A stretch of 64,000 bases of DNA. Origin: Pedobacter sp. PACM 27299 (GTDB lineage Bacteria; Bacteroidota; Bacteroidia; Sphingobacteriales; Sphingobacteriaceae). A program made the position numbers and the translations under genes. Below the pieces are notes generated by a model, which was not told the origin of the DNA, made no database searches, and saw only the letters and a program-made list of their open reading frames with translations. Position 1 is the stretch's first letter. Each line of letters opens with the position of its first letter. Shown here in pieces: positions 26,314 through 36,196 of the stretch. The stretch lies in assembly GCF_001412655.1 (NCBI RefSeq), contig NZ_CP012996.1, positions 5,332,001 to 5,396,000 on the forward strand. The letters run 5' to 3'.

Positions 26314-26334
26314 TCCGCCAATTTCTATATAAAA

Positions 26335-26369
26335 AATGGCCTCAGAATTTCAATAATTCTGAGGCCATT
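26335..26369. terminator. Bidirectional terminator between marC and the RNA methyltransferase
   Basis: A perfect 15-bp stem, AATGGCCTCAGAATT (26335-26349) with its complement (26355-26369), and a 5-base loop. A-rich DNA on the left and T-rich DNA on the right suit both converging genes. Confidence 0.85.
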
Positions 26370-26466
26370 CTATTTTAGATCAACCTGATTATTTTTCTGA
26401 ACATTCGCAGTTCTTTAAAACTCAGGATTAACTTTCTTATTGCTTCCCGGATTTCTACTTCCAGAA

Positions 26467-27636
26467 CTAAGCTTCTGTTTTAATCAATCGGGCTACAAAC
26501 ATGGTATCCGCCGCATCTTTATACCCTTTAACTACTTCCATTTTCTCCAGTTTCAGCGGAAGCATTTCTTCCAGAAAGCGGACTACTTCTTCATTTTCCT
26601 GTTTAAAAACTGAGCAGGTAATGTAAATCAATGGTTTTCCTACCTTCAGGTATTTGACCACATTGCTTGCGATCCCTTTCTGTAAACGGTTATACATGGT
26701 GATTTTATGGGCATCAAAGTAGTACAGCATTTCCGGTGTACGTCCCCAGGTACCCGATCCTGAACAAGGGGCATCGAGTACAATGCCATCAAACACATAA
26801 TCATGCAAGTCCTGATCGTTATTTTGCAGCAGGTCTAATACTTTCTTTTGATACTTCTTAATCCCTGCTTCATGAAAACGATCATCGAGGTTGTTTAAGC
26901 TTGTTTCTCTCACATCACTTACCACGAGCTGAACGCTAGGTTCTAAATCGTGCAGCAGCAAGGATTTGCCCCCTGAGGCGGCACAACAATCCCACCAGCG
27001 GTCATAAGCTTTAGGTTCAAAGAACAAACCTGTCTTTTGAGAAGACAGATCCTGCACCTGGTAAAACTTCTGATTGGGGAATATATTTTCGAGTTTTGTC
27101 CCATTTGGCAGGGCCAATGTGGTTTCGCTCAGTTCTTTTACCGGCACTTCATGCGCCTGTAAATCGGATAGTAAAGCTTTCAGATGTCCTTTGGTGATCC
27201 TTAAAAACAAATCAGGCTGTGTAAAGAAAGATTCAAAGAAATCCCCTTGTTCCACCTCCGCACTTAGATTCTGGTGGAAAGAAAAAACATCCTCCAGGTT
27301 AAAAGCTGGAAATACCGACTGGATCAGCGCCAGCTTAGCTTTAAGCGGCAATTCAATTTGATCAGCAAATTCAGACAAATAGGTATCTACGACTAAACTA
27401 TGGGTATGATTACATAAAAAATCGGCAATTGCCAGACGCTGCACCTGGGGTTCTTTCATCAGGGCTTTTCCTAATCTGAAAAAACTATAGATATAACGGC
27501 TGGACCATCTTCTGTCTGAAGAGCCCATTTTTTTATTCTGTTTGAAATAGAGGTGTAAAAACCGATGTAAAGGCAGCAGCCCATCGTAGCTTTTAAAAAT
27601 CTGCTCAAATGCCCGGATCTGGTGTTCTATTCTCAT
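26467..27636 (-). CDS. RsmB/NOP-family RNA (cytosine-5) methyltransferase
   Basis: A 389-residue S-adenosylmethionine enzyme. The two catalytic cysteines are visible: one in LDAPCSGSGTWGR and one at C341 in TCSVFKQEN, the release and nucleophile cysteines of the NOL1/NOP2/Sun family. The SAM site includes CAASGGKSLLL near 220. The N-terminal 150 residues only loosely resemble the NusB-like domain of RsmB, so which RNA base it methylates (16S C967 or another) is unknown. Its ATG overlaps the upstream lipoprotein stop by four bases, so the two are translationally coupled and part of the guaA message. Confidence 0.88.
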   Translation of the reverse strand: MRIEHQIRAFEQIFKSYDGLLPLHRFLHLYFKQNKKMGSSDRRWSSRYIYSFFRLGKALMKEPQVQRLAIADFLCNHTHSLVVDTYLSEFADQIELPLKAKLALIQSVFPAFNLEDVFSFHQNLSAEVEQGDFFESFFTQPDLFLRITKGHLKALLSDLQAHEVPVKELSETTLALPNGTKLENIFPNQKFYQVQDLSSQKTGLFFEPKAYDRWWDCCAASGGKSLLLHDLEPSVQLVVSDVRETSLNNLDDRFHEAGIKKYQKKVLDLLQNNDQDLHDYVFDGIVLDAPCSGSGTWGRTPEMLYYFDAHKITMYNRLQKGIASNVVKYLKVGKPLIYITCSVFKQENEEVVRFLEEMLPLKLEKMEVVKGYKDAADTMFVARLIKTEA

Positions 27637-28862
27637 TCTACAACGTTTATGGCAAAATTCTTATAGCGTAAAAGCATTAAACTGGTATTGATATAACCCA
27701 GTTTTTCATCATGACGAAAGTCGAAGGAATTGTGTAAGCCTTCATACTTTTCTTTGGTCAGGTACTTCAAATAATTGGCACCATGCTCAGCAAATAATTT
27801 ACCGAAATAAAACCCGATATCAAAGCCTTTAAAAGAATATTCAGAAGGCTCAAACTTGAAAGCTTCTCTATATTTTTTAACGAACTGAACCGTTGCTGCG
27901 CTTCGGTAATTGACATGGTATGAAGCCGTGATACTGGTATTTAAAGCCTGTAATTTATCGACATTATAATTCTGTTTGATCCAGTCCGGGTGACCGAATA
28001 AGTTCAAATCATACCCTTTATTCTTTATTTTAACTAGTCTATCTAGGGTAGGAACCACAAATTTACGATCGGATGAAGTAACAATGACTACATATTGCTT
28101 ACCCTTTTGCATCTTGGTTTCCATACTAAATACCGAGGGATACTCCTGTACCAGAAAGACCTTTTTACTGGCTTTAAAATATTCGCGTAATGGTCCTCCC
28201 AGCACTTCATCGCTGCTTGTTTTTGGATTGATCAACACCACTATCGTGTTTTCCGGCGCATAATTTTTAGCTACATAATTCACAATTTTGGCGGCATGAA
28301 GGTCAATATTATTGACCACCGAAATCAGATTGGGATTGTTAAACTCTTCCGGATGAGTAGCTGCCAATGGAGAGATGACCGGAATATTTCTGGCAATAGA
28401 ATAAGGCATCAGGTGCTTAATTCCCTGAGGAAATACCGGACCAACTACGAGATTTGTATACGTTAAAGTCCCTTTATTAATCAGCGCATCGATCTGCGCA
28501 TTAGAGTCACGGGTATCAAAGACATTCACTTTGAAGTTTAATCCCAAACTTGCTGCTGAGTCTATTCCCATTTTGAAACCCTGGTAAAAGTCGATGGCCA
28601 TTGCCGATTTATCGACCTCGGCTTTGGTGGCCGTTCTCAGGTTAATTTCATTTAGGCGGAATGGGATCAGTAAGGAAATATTAGCCTGTGTAAACCGCTC
28701 TACAGGTTTTTCTACTTCTTTAACTTTGCCCTGGCCTTCTGGGGTTTTATTTGCAGGCTTTCTTATTTTCGGCGAACAGGCCGAAAATAAGAAAGCAATA
28801 CAAATGATCAGCCAATACTTATTCCCACTCAATTGTAGCGGGTGGTTTTGAACTGATATCAT
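27633..28862 (-). CDS. Type I periplasmic-binding-fold lipoprotein
   Basis: A 409-residue lipoprotein. The hydrophobic start ends in a lipobox (FSACS, Cys near 30). The rest resembles Leu/Ile/Val-binding proteins of the type I periplasmic fold ([11 protein letters not shown] near 60; [30 protein letters not shown] around 135). No ABC ATPase or permease is nearby, so it is unlikely to be a normal uptake receptor. Folds of this kind also serve as envelope sensors or cell-wall activators such as LpoA, a possibility and no more. The ORF begins 44 bases inside guaA; TTG at codon 11 is an alternative start. Confidence 0.72.
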   Translation of the reverse strand: MISVQNHPLQLSGNKYWLIICIAFLFSACSPKIRKPANKTPEGQGKVKEVEKPVERFTQANISLLIPFRLNEINLRTATKAEVDKSAMAIDFYQGFKMGIDSAASLGLNFKVNVFDTRDSNAQIDALINKGTLTYTNLVVGPVFPQGIKHLMPYSIARNIPVISPLAATHPEEFNNPNLISVVNNIDLHAAKIVNYVAKNYAPENTIVVLINPKTSSDEVLGGPLREYFKASKKVFLVQEYPSVFSMETKMQKGKQYVVIVTSSDRKFVVPTLDRLVKIKNKGYDLNLFGHPDWIKQNYNVDKLQALNTSITASYHVNYRSAATVQFVKKYREAFKFEPSEYSFKGFDIGFYFGKLFAEHGANYLKYLTKEKYEGLHNSFDFRHDEKLGYINTSLMLLRYKNFAINVVE

Positions 28863-30351
28863 ATACTACGCGGTTTATTCCTTTTACTTTGTTAATAATT
28901 TCATTAGAAATTTTGGCGAGTACGTTATACGGTAAATGACACCAATCGGCAGTCATACCATCTACAGATTCCACTGCACGAAGGCAGATGGCATTTTCGT
29001 AGGTACGTTCATCACCCATTACGCCTACAGACTGTACTGGAAGGAAGATTGCTCCTGCTTGCCATACTTTATCATACAGACCTGCTTCTTTTAAGTTATT
29101 GATATAAATCGCATCTGCTTCCTGAAGAATAGCTACCTTCTCTGGAGTCACCTCACCAAGAATTCTAATGGCTAGTCCCGGTCCAGGGAAAGGATGACGG
29201 CCAATAATGAAATGCTCTAAACCTAATGAAGTACCGACTCTTCTTACTTCATCTTTAAATAAAGTTTTCAAAGGCTCTACTACTTTCAGTTTCATAAAGT
29301 CAGGCAATCCGCCTACGTTATGGTGAGATTTAATCGTTGCTGAAGGGCCTCCATTTACAGAGATTGACTCGATTACGTCTGGGTAGATTGTACCTTGTGC
29401 CAGCCATTTTACATCTTCTACCAGGTGTGCTTCTGTATCGAATACTTCGATAAATACACGTCCGATTGCTTTACGCTTCAACTCAGGATCAGTTACACCA
29501 GCCAGTTGGCTTAGGAAACGATCTTTAGCATCCACCCCTTTTATGTTTAAACCAAGGTGTTTGTATTGTTCTAATACACTTTCGTATTCGTCTTTACGAA
29601 GTAATCCGTTGTCGACAAAAATACAGTGTAAATTGGTACCGATTGCTTTGTGTAATAATACAGCAGCAACACTAGAGTCTACCCCACCTGAAAGGCCAAG
29701 TACTACTTTATCGTCACCAATAGTTTCTTTTAAATCTGCAATGATCGTTTCTACAAAAGCTTCGGAAGTCCATTCCTGATGACATCCACAGATATCTACT
29801 AAAAAGTTTTCCAGCAATTGCTTTCCGTCCGTGCTGTGTGTCACTTCCGGGTGGAACTGAATCGCATACGTTTCGCTATCTTTAATCTGGTAAGCCGCAA
29901 CTTTTACGCTGTCAGTACTTGCAATCAGTTCAAAGTTTTCAGGGATCTTTGTGATGGTATCTCCATGAGACATCCACACTTGAGAATCCAGGTTGATGTT
30001 TTTAAATAATTTATTTCCGCTAGCAACGAAATTCAGGTTAGCCCTGCCGTATTCACGAGTTGATGAAGCCTGAACTTCACCACCAAGCTGCTGCGCCATA
30101 TATTGCGCACCATAACAAACGCCCAATACTGGGAATTTAAGGTGGAATTTAGTCAGGTCAATCTGTGGAGCATCTGCTTGACGCACCGAGAACGGACTTC
30201 CTGAAAATATAATACCTTTTACGTCTGATGTGATTTCAGGAATATTGTTGAAGGGATGAATTTCGCAATACACATTTAGTTCGCGTACCCTGCGGGCAAT
30301 TAGCTGCGTGTATTGGGAACCAAAATCGAGAATAATGATTTTTTCTAGCAT
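28819..30351 (-). CDS. guaA: GMP synthase (glutamine-hydrolysing)
   Basis: A 510-residue enzyme converting XMP, ATP and glutamine to GMP. The N-terminal class I glutaminase (about 1-190) has nucleophile C79 in [11 protein letters not shown] and the HPEVTHS Glu/His pair near 168. The ATP-pyrophosphatase P-loop [14 protein letters not shown] lies near 220. The C-terminal dimer domain ends KPPATIEWE, which is typical. The start at ATG 30351 is preferred to TTG 30357, which falls within the -7 element. The promoter is consensus and places the transcript start at or inside the ATG, so the message may be leaderless. Its end overlaps the lipoprotein ORF. Confidence 0.97.
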   Translation of the reverse strand: MLEKIIILDFGSQYTQLIARRVRELNVYCEIHPFNNIPEITSDVKGIIFSGSPFSVRQADAPQIDLTKFHLKFPVLGVCYGAQYMAQQLGGEVQASSTREYGRANLNFVASGNKLFKNINLDSQVWMSHGDTITKIPENFELIASTDSVKVAAYQIKDSETYAIQFHPEVTHSTDGKQLLENFLVDICGCHQEWTSEAFVETIIADLKETIGDDKVVLGLSGGVDSSVAAVLLHKAIGTNLHCIFVDNGLLRKDEYESVLEQYKHLGLNIKGVDAKDRFLSQLAGVTDPELKRKAIGRVFIEVFDTEAHLVEDVKWLAQGTIYPDVIESISVNGGPSATIKSHHNVGGLPDFMKLKVVEPLKTLFKDEVRRVGTSLGLEHFIIGRHPFPGPGLAIRILGEVTPEKVAILQEADAIYINNLKEAGLYDKVWQAGAIFLPVQSVGVMGDERTYENAICLRAVESVDGMTADWCHLPYNVLAKISNEIINKVKGINRVVYDISSKPPATIEWE

Positions 30352-30354
30352 GGC

Positions 30355-30385
30355 CAAAGTTAAGAAAACTTACCTGCTGGTACAA
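30355..30385 (-). promoter_or_regulatory. Consensus promoter of guaA, probably leaderless
   Basis: Minus-strand TTG (30383-30385), 20 bases, then TAACTTTG (30355-30362). Only 3 bases separate it from the ATG at 30351, so a start about 5 bases after the element would fall on the start codon. Confidence 0.6.
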
Positions 30386-30394
30386 GACAGAATG

Positions 30395-30859
30395 TCAATT
30401 AACCTCGATTTGATACTTATTTACCTCCACACCGAATCTTCGCAGAAAATCTACACCTTCATCACTGGGTAATCCTTTGTATTCAGCATAAGAATCGAGG
30501 TATAAAACCTTCCTGATTCCGGAAGATAAAATTAACCTCGCACAGGCAATACAAGGGGAAAGTGTGGTGTATAAGGTGGCGCCTTCAATCTTAGAACCAT
30601 TCTTTGAAGCATATAAAATGGCATTCTCTTCTGCATGCAGGGCTAGAGAGCAGCTGCCGCGGGAATCCCTGTCGCAGCCTGTTTCCGGCCATTCTTCATC
30701 ACAGTTGTGTGTTTCTGGCGGTGGTCCGTTATAACCGATAGAAATGATCCTGGTATCTTTTGTAAGTACTGCACCTACATGTGCCCTTACACAATGGGAA
30801 CGTGCAGCAAGATCCACTGCCAGATTCATATAAATATGATCGAAACTCTTTTTACTCAT
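30395..30859 (-). CDS. dCMP deaminase-family protein
   Basis: A 154-residue deaminase from ATG 30859 (the frame extends to TTG 30895, inside a terminator, so it is rejected). Catalytic zinc ligands are H75 with E77 (HAEENAI) and C103 and C106 (SPCIACA). Extra cysteines C53, C62 and C70 fit the second zinc site of the ComEB / T4 type. The reaction converts dCMP to dUMP, supplying dTTP synthesis. It starts just after a terminator that belongs to the upstream transporter, and precedes guaA by about 43 bases. No strong promoter was seen between the terminator and this ATG. Confidence 0.9.
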   Translation of the reverse strand: MSKKSFDHIYMNLAVDLAARSHCVRAHVGAVLTKDTRIISIGYNGPPPETHNCDEEWPETGCDRDSRGSCSLALHAEENAILYASKNGSKIEGATLYTTLSPCIACARLILSSGIRKVLYLDSYAEYKGLPSDEGVDFLRRFGVEVNKYQIEVN

Positions 30860-30868
30860 ATTAGGTAT

Positions 30869-30906
30869 AAATAAAAAAGCTTCCCATCGAATCAATGGGA
30901 AGCTTT
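30869..30906 (-). terminator. Intrinsic terminator between the FucP-type transporter and dCMP deaminase
   Basis: A 12-bp stem, AAAGCTTCCCAT (30876-30887) with its complement (30895-30906), loop 7 bases, U-run on the minus strand (30869-30878). It ends only about 10 bases before ATG 30859. Confidence 0.8.
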
Positions 30907-30920
30907 GCTGTTAAATATAA

Positions 30921-32528
30921 TTAGTGACCTCCTTCGGCCTCAATATTTTCTACATTAATGCCCTGACTTTTCAGTACAGCACTTACTCTCCAGGCAAAGA
31001 AGATCAGGTAAGCAAACCCGATTGCCGGAACAATATAAGAACTGTGGATACCAATGGTATCAGCAAGTTCACCTTGAATTGGCGGAATAATCGCACCACC
31101 CAAAATCATCATGATTAAGAATGAAGACCCCTGACTGGTGTATTTGTTCAGTCCGGTGATCGACAATGCGAAGATAGAAGGCCACATGATCGAGCAGCAC
31201 AATCCACCACTTACGAAAGCAAAGATCGCGATATGACCAGTAGTTAATAAACCGATCAGCATAGAAATCGCACCTAAAGTACCGAAGATCGCCAATGTTT
31301 TGGCTGGTTTCTCCTGTCCAAGGTAAAAAGCAACAATCATTACTGCGATACAAATGCCATATACATATAAGTTACCTACATCAGTTCCTGTAAAGTGGTT
31401 CACTACTAAGATCACCCCAAAAGCAACGAAAGGAACGATTACCGTCAGGATATTTCTCATCGTTTTAGACATTTTAAAGGCCGAGATTGCACCTGTCCAA
31501 CGTCCGATCATCATACTTCCCCAGTATAAGGAGATGTATTGTTTGATCTCAGATTCTGCTAAACCACCAAATTCTTTTAAGTTCAACAAGGCACCAAGGT
31601 TACTTTGAATGGTTACCTCTGTACCTACATACATGAAGATTGCCAGCATGCCCAATACCAATTGCGGGTATTGCATTGCGCCCCATTTTTCAGGATTGTC
31701 TTTCTTAACGGTGTAAGCGAACAGCAAGGCACCAAGAATGATGGCCAGTGAAGAGTATACAAATACTGAAGCAGAGATACCGGTAGCATTCGCTAAAGGA
31801 CCTGCAGCAGCTACCATTAAGAAACCAAGGATCATCACTACTAGCGGACCGTTAGGTTTAGGACTGGCCTCTACTTTCTCATTACTGGTTACTTCTGGCA
31901 ATTTAGACAGCGCGAAGAAGATCGCCACTGCGATGAATAGACCTGCAAGAATCAGGTACAGGTTATTGATAGAACTAATTTCTACTGCTTTCGGAACAGC
32001 ATCATTTGCGGTACCGAATAAAACCACACTCACGATCACTGGTCCCATTAAACCACCAAGGTTATTGATACCACCGGCAAGGTTTAAACGGTGAGTTCCA
32101 CTTTCAGGTGCACCTAAAGCCACGACAAAAGGGTTAGCTGCAGTTTGCTGAAGGGAGAATCCCAGGGCAATCACGAAAAATGTGAATAAGATAAAGATAA
32201 AAGATCCGGAATGAACAGCAGGGATCATGATCAATGCGCCTACTGCAGAGATCACTAAACCGGCGATAATTCCCTTCTTGTAACCGATTTTATTTAAAAT
32301 ATCTACTTTACTGGCTTGAGAAGCGAAGTACAGCAACAGTGATCCAATAAAGTATCCGCCGTAAAATGTGAAGTCAATAAGCTGAGACTCAAACTGAGTT
32401 AGATTAAAGTGCGCTTTACAGAATGGTATAAAAATACCATTTGAAGCAGCAACAAAGCCCCAGAAAAAGAACACAGTAATAATTGTGTACAAAGCGGTGC
32501 CGTAATTTTTTTTTGATTGTTGTTCCAT
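30921..32528 (-). CDS. FucP-type sugar:H+ MFS transporter
   Basis: A 535-residue major-facilitator transporter, longer than the usual 410-440 because of an extended middle loop and extra hydrophobic segments (about 240-300). It has about 14 hydrophobic segments. Helix 1 has [22 protein letters not shown] and helix 2 [17 protein letters not shown], the pattern of FucP/Glu[15 protein letters not shown] and [15 protein letters not shown] lie near 125-155. Sugar specificity is unclear; fucose, glucose and galactose are typical. A second, frameshifted family member is at 61673-62955. A terminator follows directly. Confidence 0.9.
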   Translation of the reverse strand: MEQQSKKNYGTALYTIITVFFFWGFVAASNGIFIPFCKAHFNLTQFESQLIDFTFYGGYFIGSLLLYFASQASKVDILNKIGYKKGIIAGLVISAVGALIMIPAVHSGSFIFILFTFFVIALGFSLQQTAANPFVVALGAPESGTHRLNLAGGINNLGGLMGPVIVSVVLFGTANDAVPKAVEISSINNLYLILAGLFIAVAIFFALSKLPEVTSNEKVEASPKPNGPLVVMILGFLMVAAAGPLANATGISASVFVYSSLAIILGALLFAYTVKKDNPEKWGAMQYPQLVLGMLAIFMYVGTEVTIQSNLGALLNLKEFGGLAESEIKQYISLYWGSMMIGRWTGAISAFKMSKTMRNILTVIVPFVAFGVILVVNHFTGTDVGNLYVYGICIAVMIVAFYLGQEKPAKTLAIFGTLGAISMLIGLLTTGHIAIFAFVSGGLCCSIMWPSIFALSITGLNKYTSQGSSFLIMMILGGAIIPPIQGELADTIGIHSSYIVPAIGFAYLIFFAWRVSAVLKSQGINVENIEAEGGH

Positions 32529-32726
32529 ATAACCGTATTAACTTATTTTGGTGCGCTAAACATAAATAAAAAAAACTGTTTGCTAAAGTGTAATGTTTAC
32601 ACAGTGATAAATCGTATTACTGTTTTTAGGGAAAGATCGCCGGGGTACGATGGGAGATCTATTAAAATAATAAGGGTGATTTTATTCTTAAAATCGCATA
32701 TTAGCATAATTTTAGAAGTTAGGTGA

Positions 32727-33353
32727 ATGTTTGAAGCAATATTACAGGGGGTAGGTGCAGGTATATTATTTTCGTTTTTAACGGGGCCTGTGTTCTTTTC
32801 CATGATTAAAACGAGCATTGAGAAAGGCTTCAAAGCTGGGTTTTCTCTTGCGGTAGGTGTGATTTTTAGTGACATTATCTTTATCACCCTGACCATTTTC
32901 AGTGCACAATTTGTAGATTATAAGTCGGAGTATTTTCAATATATAGGCATCGTTGGAGGCCTCTTTTTATTTGGTATTGGTTTGTATTACCTATTTAACA
33001 AGGTAAAAGTAAGTTATGATGTGGGAGAGATTGCGAAGATTAAGAAACGCGGTTACATCCTTAAAGGCTTTTTAATGTGCCTCTTATCTCCTACTACCTT
33101 GATGTTCTGGATTATGGTAGGCGGCATCATCTCGGTGCAGCTGCACTTAACCATGGCAGAAAAAGTAGTGTTCTTTATTGTGGCTATGGCTACACAGCTG
33201 ACCGTAGATGGCCTAAAGACTTATTATGCGGCTAAGCTGAGGTACCGCATCAAAGAGAAGACTATACAGAACCTGAACAGGGTTGCCGGCGCGGTGATCA
33301 TCATCTTTGCCATCCGCTTATTTATTGAAGTCTTCCTGAAACATTTTAAATAA
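32727..33353 (+). CDS. LysE-family translocator
   Basis: A 208-residue membrane protein with about six helices. The opening FEAILQGVGAGILFSFLTGPVFFSMIKTSIEKG and SLAVGVIFSDIIFITL are the LysE/RhtB layout (quoted in parts: GAGILFSFLTGPVFF and SLAVGVIFSD). The family exports amino acids such as lysine, threonine or homoserine lactones; the substrate is not predictable here. A TAATTTTA element at 32708-32715 may be its -7 box. It converges on the PurF-like gene with a shared terminator at 33359-33388. Confidence 0.88.
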   Translation: MFEAILQGVGAGILFSFLTGPVFFSMIKTSIEKGFKAGFSLAVGVIFSDIIFITLTIFSAQFVDYKSEYFQYIGIVGGLFLFGIGLYYLFNKVKVSYDVGEIAKIKKRGYILKGFLMCLLSPTTLMFWIMVGGIISVQLHLTMAEKVVFFIVAMATQLTVDGLKTYYAAKLRYRIKEKTIQNLNRVAGAVIIIFAIRLFIEVFLKHFK

Positions 33354-33358
33354 AAAAA

Positions 33359-33388
33359 ATCCCCGTCAGGCTTAAACCAGACGGGGAT
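33359..33388. terminator. Shared terminator between LysE and the PurF-like gene
   Basis: ATCCCCGTC (33359-33367) pairs with GACGGGGAT (33380-33388). On the minus strand it is followed by a run of eight T, so it mainly stops transcription from the PurF-like gene. Confidence 0.8.
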
Positions 33389-33411
33389 GTATATTTTATT
33401 AAAGTGTCGTA

Positions 33412-35313
33412 TTAATAAGCTCTTTGATTGTTTCCTTCTTTCCAGTTTACGAAAGCTTTAATCACAACTTTGTTACCACCAGGTGTTGGGTAGTTTCCTG
33501 AGAAATACCAGTCGCCAGTGTGATTAGGACAAGCCACGTGTAAATTGTCCAAAGTCTGATAGATCACTTCTACTTCTGCATTGATGTTTTCAGGAGTGAT
33601 AATTTTCGTGATTTGTGCAGAGATCTCTTCTTGAGTAAAAGGTCTGTAAATGTCTTTCACATGGTTTACAATCTCTTCTTTTGGCAGCAGCAATGAAGCT
33701 TTACATTTCTGATAAACTTCTTCGATGATGTGTTCCATACCACGTGCTTTCAACAACTGAATAGCCGCTTCAAAAGCAACGAACTGTCCCATTTTAGACA
33801 TATCGATACCATAGCAATCCGGGTAACGGATTTGCGGAGCAGAGGAAACAATAATGATTTTCTTAGGATGCAACCTGTCGATGATCTTAATGATACTTTG
33901 TTTCAGCGTAGTTCCACGAACGATCGAATCATCAATGGCCACTAAAGTATCCGTACCATTCTTGATCACTCCATAAGTAGTGTCATAAACATGGGCAACC
34001 ATATCACTTCTATCGGCATCCTGAGTGATGAATGTTCTTAGTTTCACATCCTTAATCGCCAGTTTTTCCACTCTTGGACTCATGGATAGCAATTCATTCA
34101 GTTCTTCATCGTTCAGTTGTTCTTTACGATTCAGTAAAGTATCTTTTTGTACGCCTCTGATATAACCATGTAAGCCTTCTACCATTCCGTAGAAAGAAAC
34201 TTCAGCTGTATTAGGGATAAAAGAGAATACCGTATTTTTTAGGTCTGCACTTACTGCTTTCAGAATCTGATCACATAACAATGCGCCTAAATGTTTTCTT
34301 TCTTTATAGATTTCTGCATCAGAACCTCTCGAAAAGTAAATGCGCTCAAATGAACATGCTCTTTTTTCCTGAGGCTCTCTAAAAATTTCCTCTGTTACTT
34401 TACCGTTTTTCTTAACGATCAAAGCATGTCCAGGTTGAATTTCTTTTACATCTTTAAATGGAATATTGAAAGCAGTTTGAATGGCTGGTCTTTCAGAAGC
34501 AGCGACTACAATTTCATCATCTGCATAATAGAATGCCGGACGAATTCCTGAAGGGTCACGTAAGATAAAAGCATCACCATTACCCACGATACCAGAGATC
34601 GCATAGCCACCATCCCAGTTCTTTGCAGAACGGCGTAAGATTTTAGCGATATCTAAACCTTCAGAGATCTTGTGTGTAATTTCAACGTTATCTAATCCTT
34701 CTTTTTTATAAGCATCAAAAAGCTCCTGATTCTCATCGTCCAGAAAATGACCGATTTTTTCAAGTACAGTTACTGTATCCGCTTTTTCTTTCGGGTGCTG
34801 TCCAAGCTCATATAATTGCTCTAATAACTCTTCCACATTCGTCATGTTGAAGTTACCAGCAATCACTAGATTACGGGTCATCCAGTTGTTTTGACGTAGG
34901 AAAGGGTGACAGTTTTCAATACTATTCTGACCATGGGTACCGTATCTAAGGTGACCTAGTAGAACTTCTCCAATAAAACTAACATTAGTTTTCAACCATT
35001 CTGCATCTTGCATCAGCTCTGGCGTTTCATTCTGAATGTCTACAAATTTACTTTGTACATATCCAAAAATATCCGCAACAGCATTTTGAGCCATAGACCG
35101 GTACCTGCTGATGTAGCGGTGACCTGGTTTAACATCAAGTTTAATGGTTGCAATACCGGCGCCATCTTGTCCACGGTTGTGTTGCTTTTCCATTAAAAGG
35201 TAAAGCTTATTAAGGCCATAAAGGGTGGTACCGTATTTTTCCTGGTAGTATGAGAGAGGTTTTAAAAGGCGGATAAAGGCAATACCGCATTCGTGCTTGA
35301 TCGAGTCGCTCAT
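33412..35313 (-). CDS. PurF-like amidophosphoribosyltransferase, extended form
   Basis: A 633-residue class II amidotransferase. The N-terminal Ntn-hydrolase domain keeps the nucleophile Cys at residue 9 (HECGIAF). The C-terminal phosphoribosyltransferase domain has the PRPP loop VAIDDSIVRGTTL near 455. PurF is usually about 500 residues, so this form has roughly 130 extra, including a C-terminal TGDWYFSGNYPTPGG segment. Glutamine PRPP amidotransferase starts purine synthesis, but this longer version may be a paralogue of uncertain role. ATG 35313 is preferred; TTG 35334 lies inside the -7 box TAAATTTG (35332-35339). Confidence 0.82.
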   Translation of the reverse strand: MSDSIKHECGIAFIRLLKPLSYYQEKYGTTLYGLNKLYLLMEKQHNRGQDGAGIATIKLDVKPGHRYISRYRSMAQNAVADIFGYVQSKFVDIQNETPELMQDAEWLKTNVSFIGEVLLGHLRYGTHGQNSIENCHPFLRQNNWMTRNLVIAGNFNMTNVEELLEQLYELGQHPKEKADTVTVLEKIGHFLDDENQELFDAYKKEGLDNVEITHKISEGLDIAKILRRSAKNWDGGYAISGIVGNGDAFILRDPSGIRPAFYYADDEIVVAASERPAIQTAFNIPFKDVKEIQPGHALIVKKNGKVTEEIFREPQEKRACSFERIYFSRGSDAEIYKERKHLGALLCDQILKAVSADLKNTVFSFIPNTAEVSFYGMVEGLHGYIRGVQKDTLLNRKEQLNDEELNELLSMSPRVEKLAIKDVKLRTFITQDADRSDMVAHVYDTTYGVIKNGTDTLVAIDDSIVRGTTLKQSIIKIIDRLHPKKIIIVSSAPQIRYPDCYGIDMSKMGQFVAFEAAIQLLKARGMEHIIEEVYQKCKASLLLPKEEIVNHVKDIYRPFTQEEISAQITKIITPENINAEVEVIYQTLDNLHVACPNHTGDWYFSGNYPTPGGNKVVIKAFVNWKEGNNQRAY

Positions 35314-35331
35314 TGTGTGTGATTTGAGCCG

Positions 35332-35339
35332 CAAATTTA
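35332..35339 (-). promoter_or_regulatory. -7 element of the PurF-like gene
   Basis: Minus-strand TAAATTTG fits TAnnTTTG and lies 18 bases upstream of ATG 35313. No TTG was found at the -33 position. Confidence 0.4.
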
Positions 35340-35456
35340 CCGTTAATAATTCTCAGAACCTAGAAAGAAATACAATCTTTCATTAAGATTATAATCACTT
35401 AATCAAATACCGTTTAAAGCGTTTAGCAAGTAAAATAACGAGATCAGCACCCACAA

Positions 35457-35484
35457 AGAAACCGCTCTGGAAGGAGCGGTTTCT
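35457..35484 (-). terminator. Intrinsic terminator after the GIN-domain gene
   Basis: AGAAACCGCTC (35457-35467) pairs with GAGCGGTTTCT (35474-35484), loop of 6, then TTTGTG on the minus strand. Weak U-run. Confidence 0.6.
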
Positions 35485-35544
35485 GGTATATATCGACAGA
35501 TCTTTTAAATGGATCTGATTATTTTTAAGGTTGATCTGGTCATT

Positions 35545-36084
35545 TTAAAGTTTAGCGATGACGAAATCGTTCAGGTTCAACTTAGAGACATCGTTTTTAA
35601 CCAATGCGTGTTCTTTAGAAGAACCGCTCAATTTCAAGTCTGAATAACCGCTGATGTCGGTATAAAGACTGCTAACTTTTGCATTTACATCTGCTTTGGC
35701 TTCGTCTTTTAAGAAGATCTGAAGAACCGCTAAATCAAAGTTACCACGGGTTTTAACGGTTGCAGTATTTGCGGCATCAATTCTCTGCAGGTCTTTTACA
35801 TATACATAGATCGTGCTGTTGTCCGTAGAGTTGATGTGTAAGGTATATCCTTTTTGAACTACGCTTGTTCCGTTTTCAGCTAAAGCATCATAGCTGCTGA
35901 TGTCCTCTCTGTTTCCTTGTACCAGAACTACTTTGGCGTTGCCGGTTACCACTACTTTATTGAATTTTACCGGAGCAGCGATGCTCAGTGGTGTTTTCTC
36001 CTTTGCGAATGTTGTGAATGCTGAAGAGGTTAAAACGATAGCAGTTAGAGAAGTTGCGATTAGAGTTTTGATGGCAGTTTTCAT
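35545..36084 (-). CDS. Secreted GIN-domain (DUF2807) protein
   Basis: A 179-residue protein from ATG 36084 with a signal peptide (KTLIATSLTAIVLTSSAF then TTFAKE). The mature part is a short DUF2807 or GIN beta-helix, seen as alternating VVVTGNAKVVLVQG, YTLHINSTDNSTIYVYV, RIDAANTATVKTRG and SDLKLSGSS turns. GIN domains occur in Bacteroidota surface proteins and are often regulated by LytTR systems. The protein is shorter than many family members (about 220-250), with fewer turns. Its upstream region carries a striking palindrome and CGAC repeats (36197-36248). The longer ORF start at 36144 is unlikely. Confidence 0.82.
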   Translation of the reverse strand: MKTAIKTLIATSLTAIVLTSSAFTTFAKEKTPLSIAAPVKFNKVVVTGNAKVVLVQGNREDISSYDALAENGTSVVQKGYTLHINSTDNSTIYVYVKDLQRIDAANTATVKTRGNFDLAVLQIFLKDEAKADVNAKVSSLYTDISGYSDLKLSGSSKEHALVKNDVSKLNLNDFVIAKL

Positions 36085-36196
36085 ATCTTTTAATTTTTTA
36101 AGTTTTAAATTTTTAAGGTTGTTTTGTAGATAAGACGTAGCCAAATGAGAAACGTTTCAGCGATTTTCTGCGCTTTAGACCATGGGAGTGTACCTC

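Noticed and set aside
28863..30357. TTG 30357 as the guaA start
   Set aside because: The codon overlaps the -7 element TAACTTTG; the ATG two codons later is the natural start.
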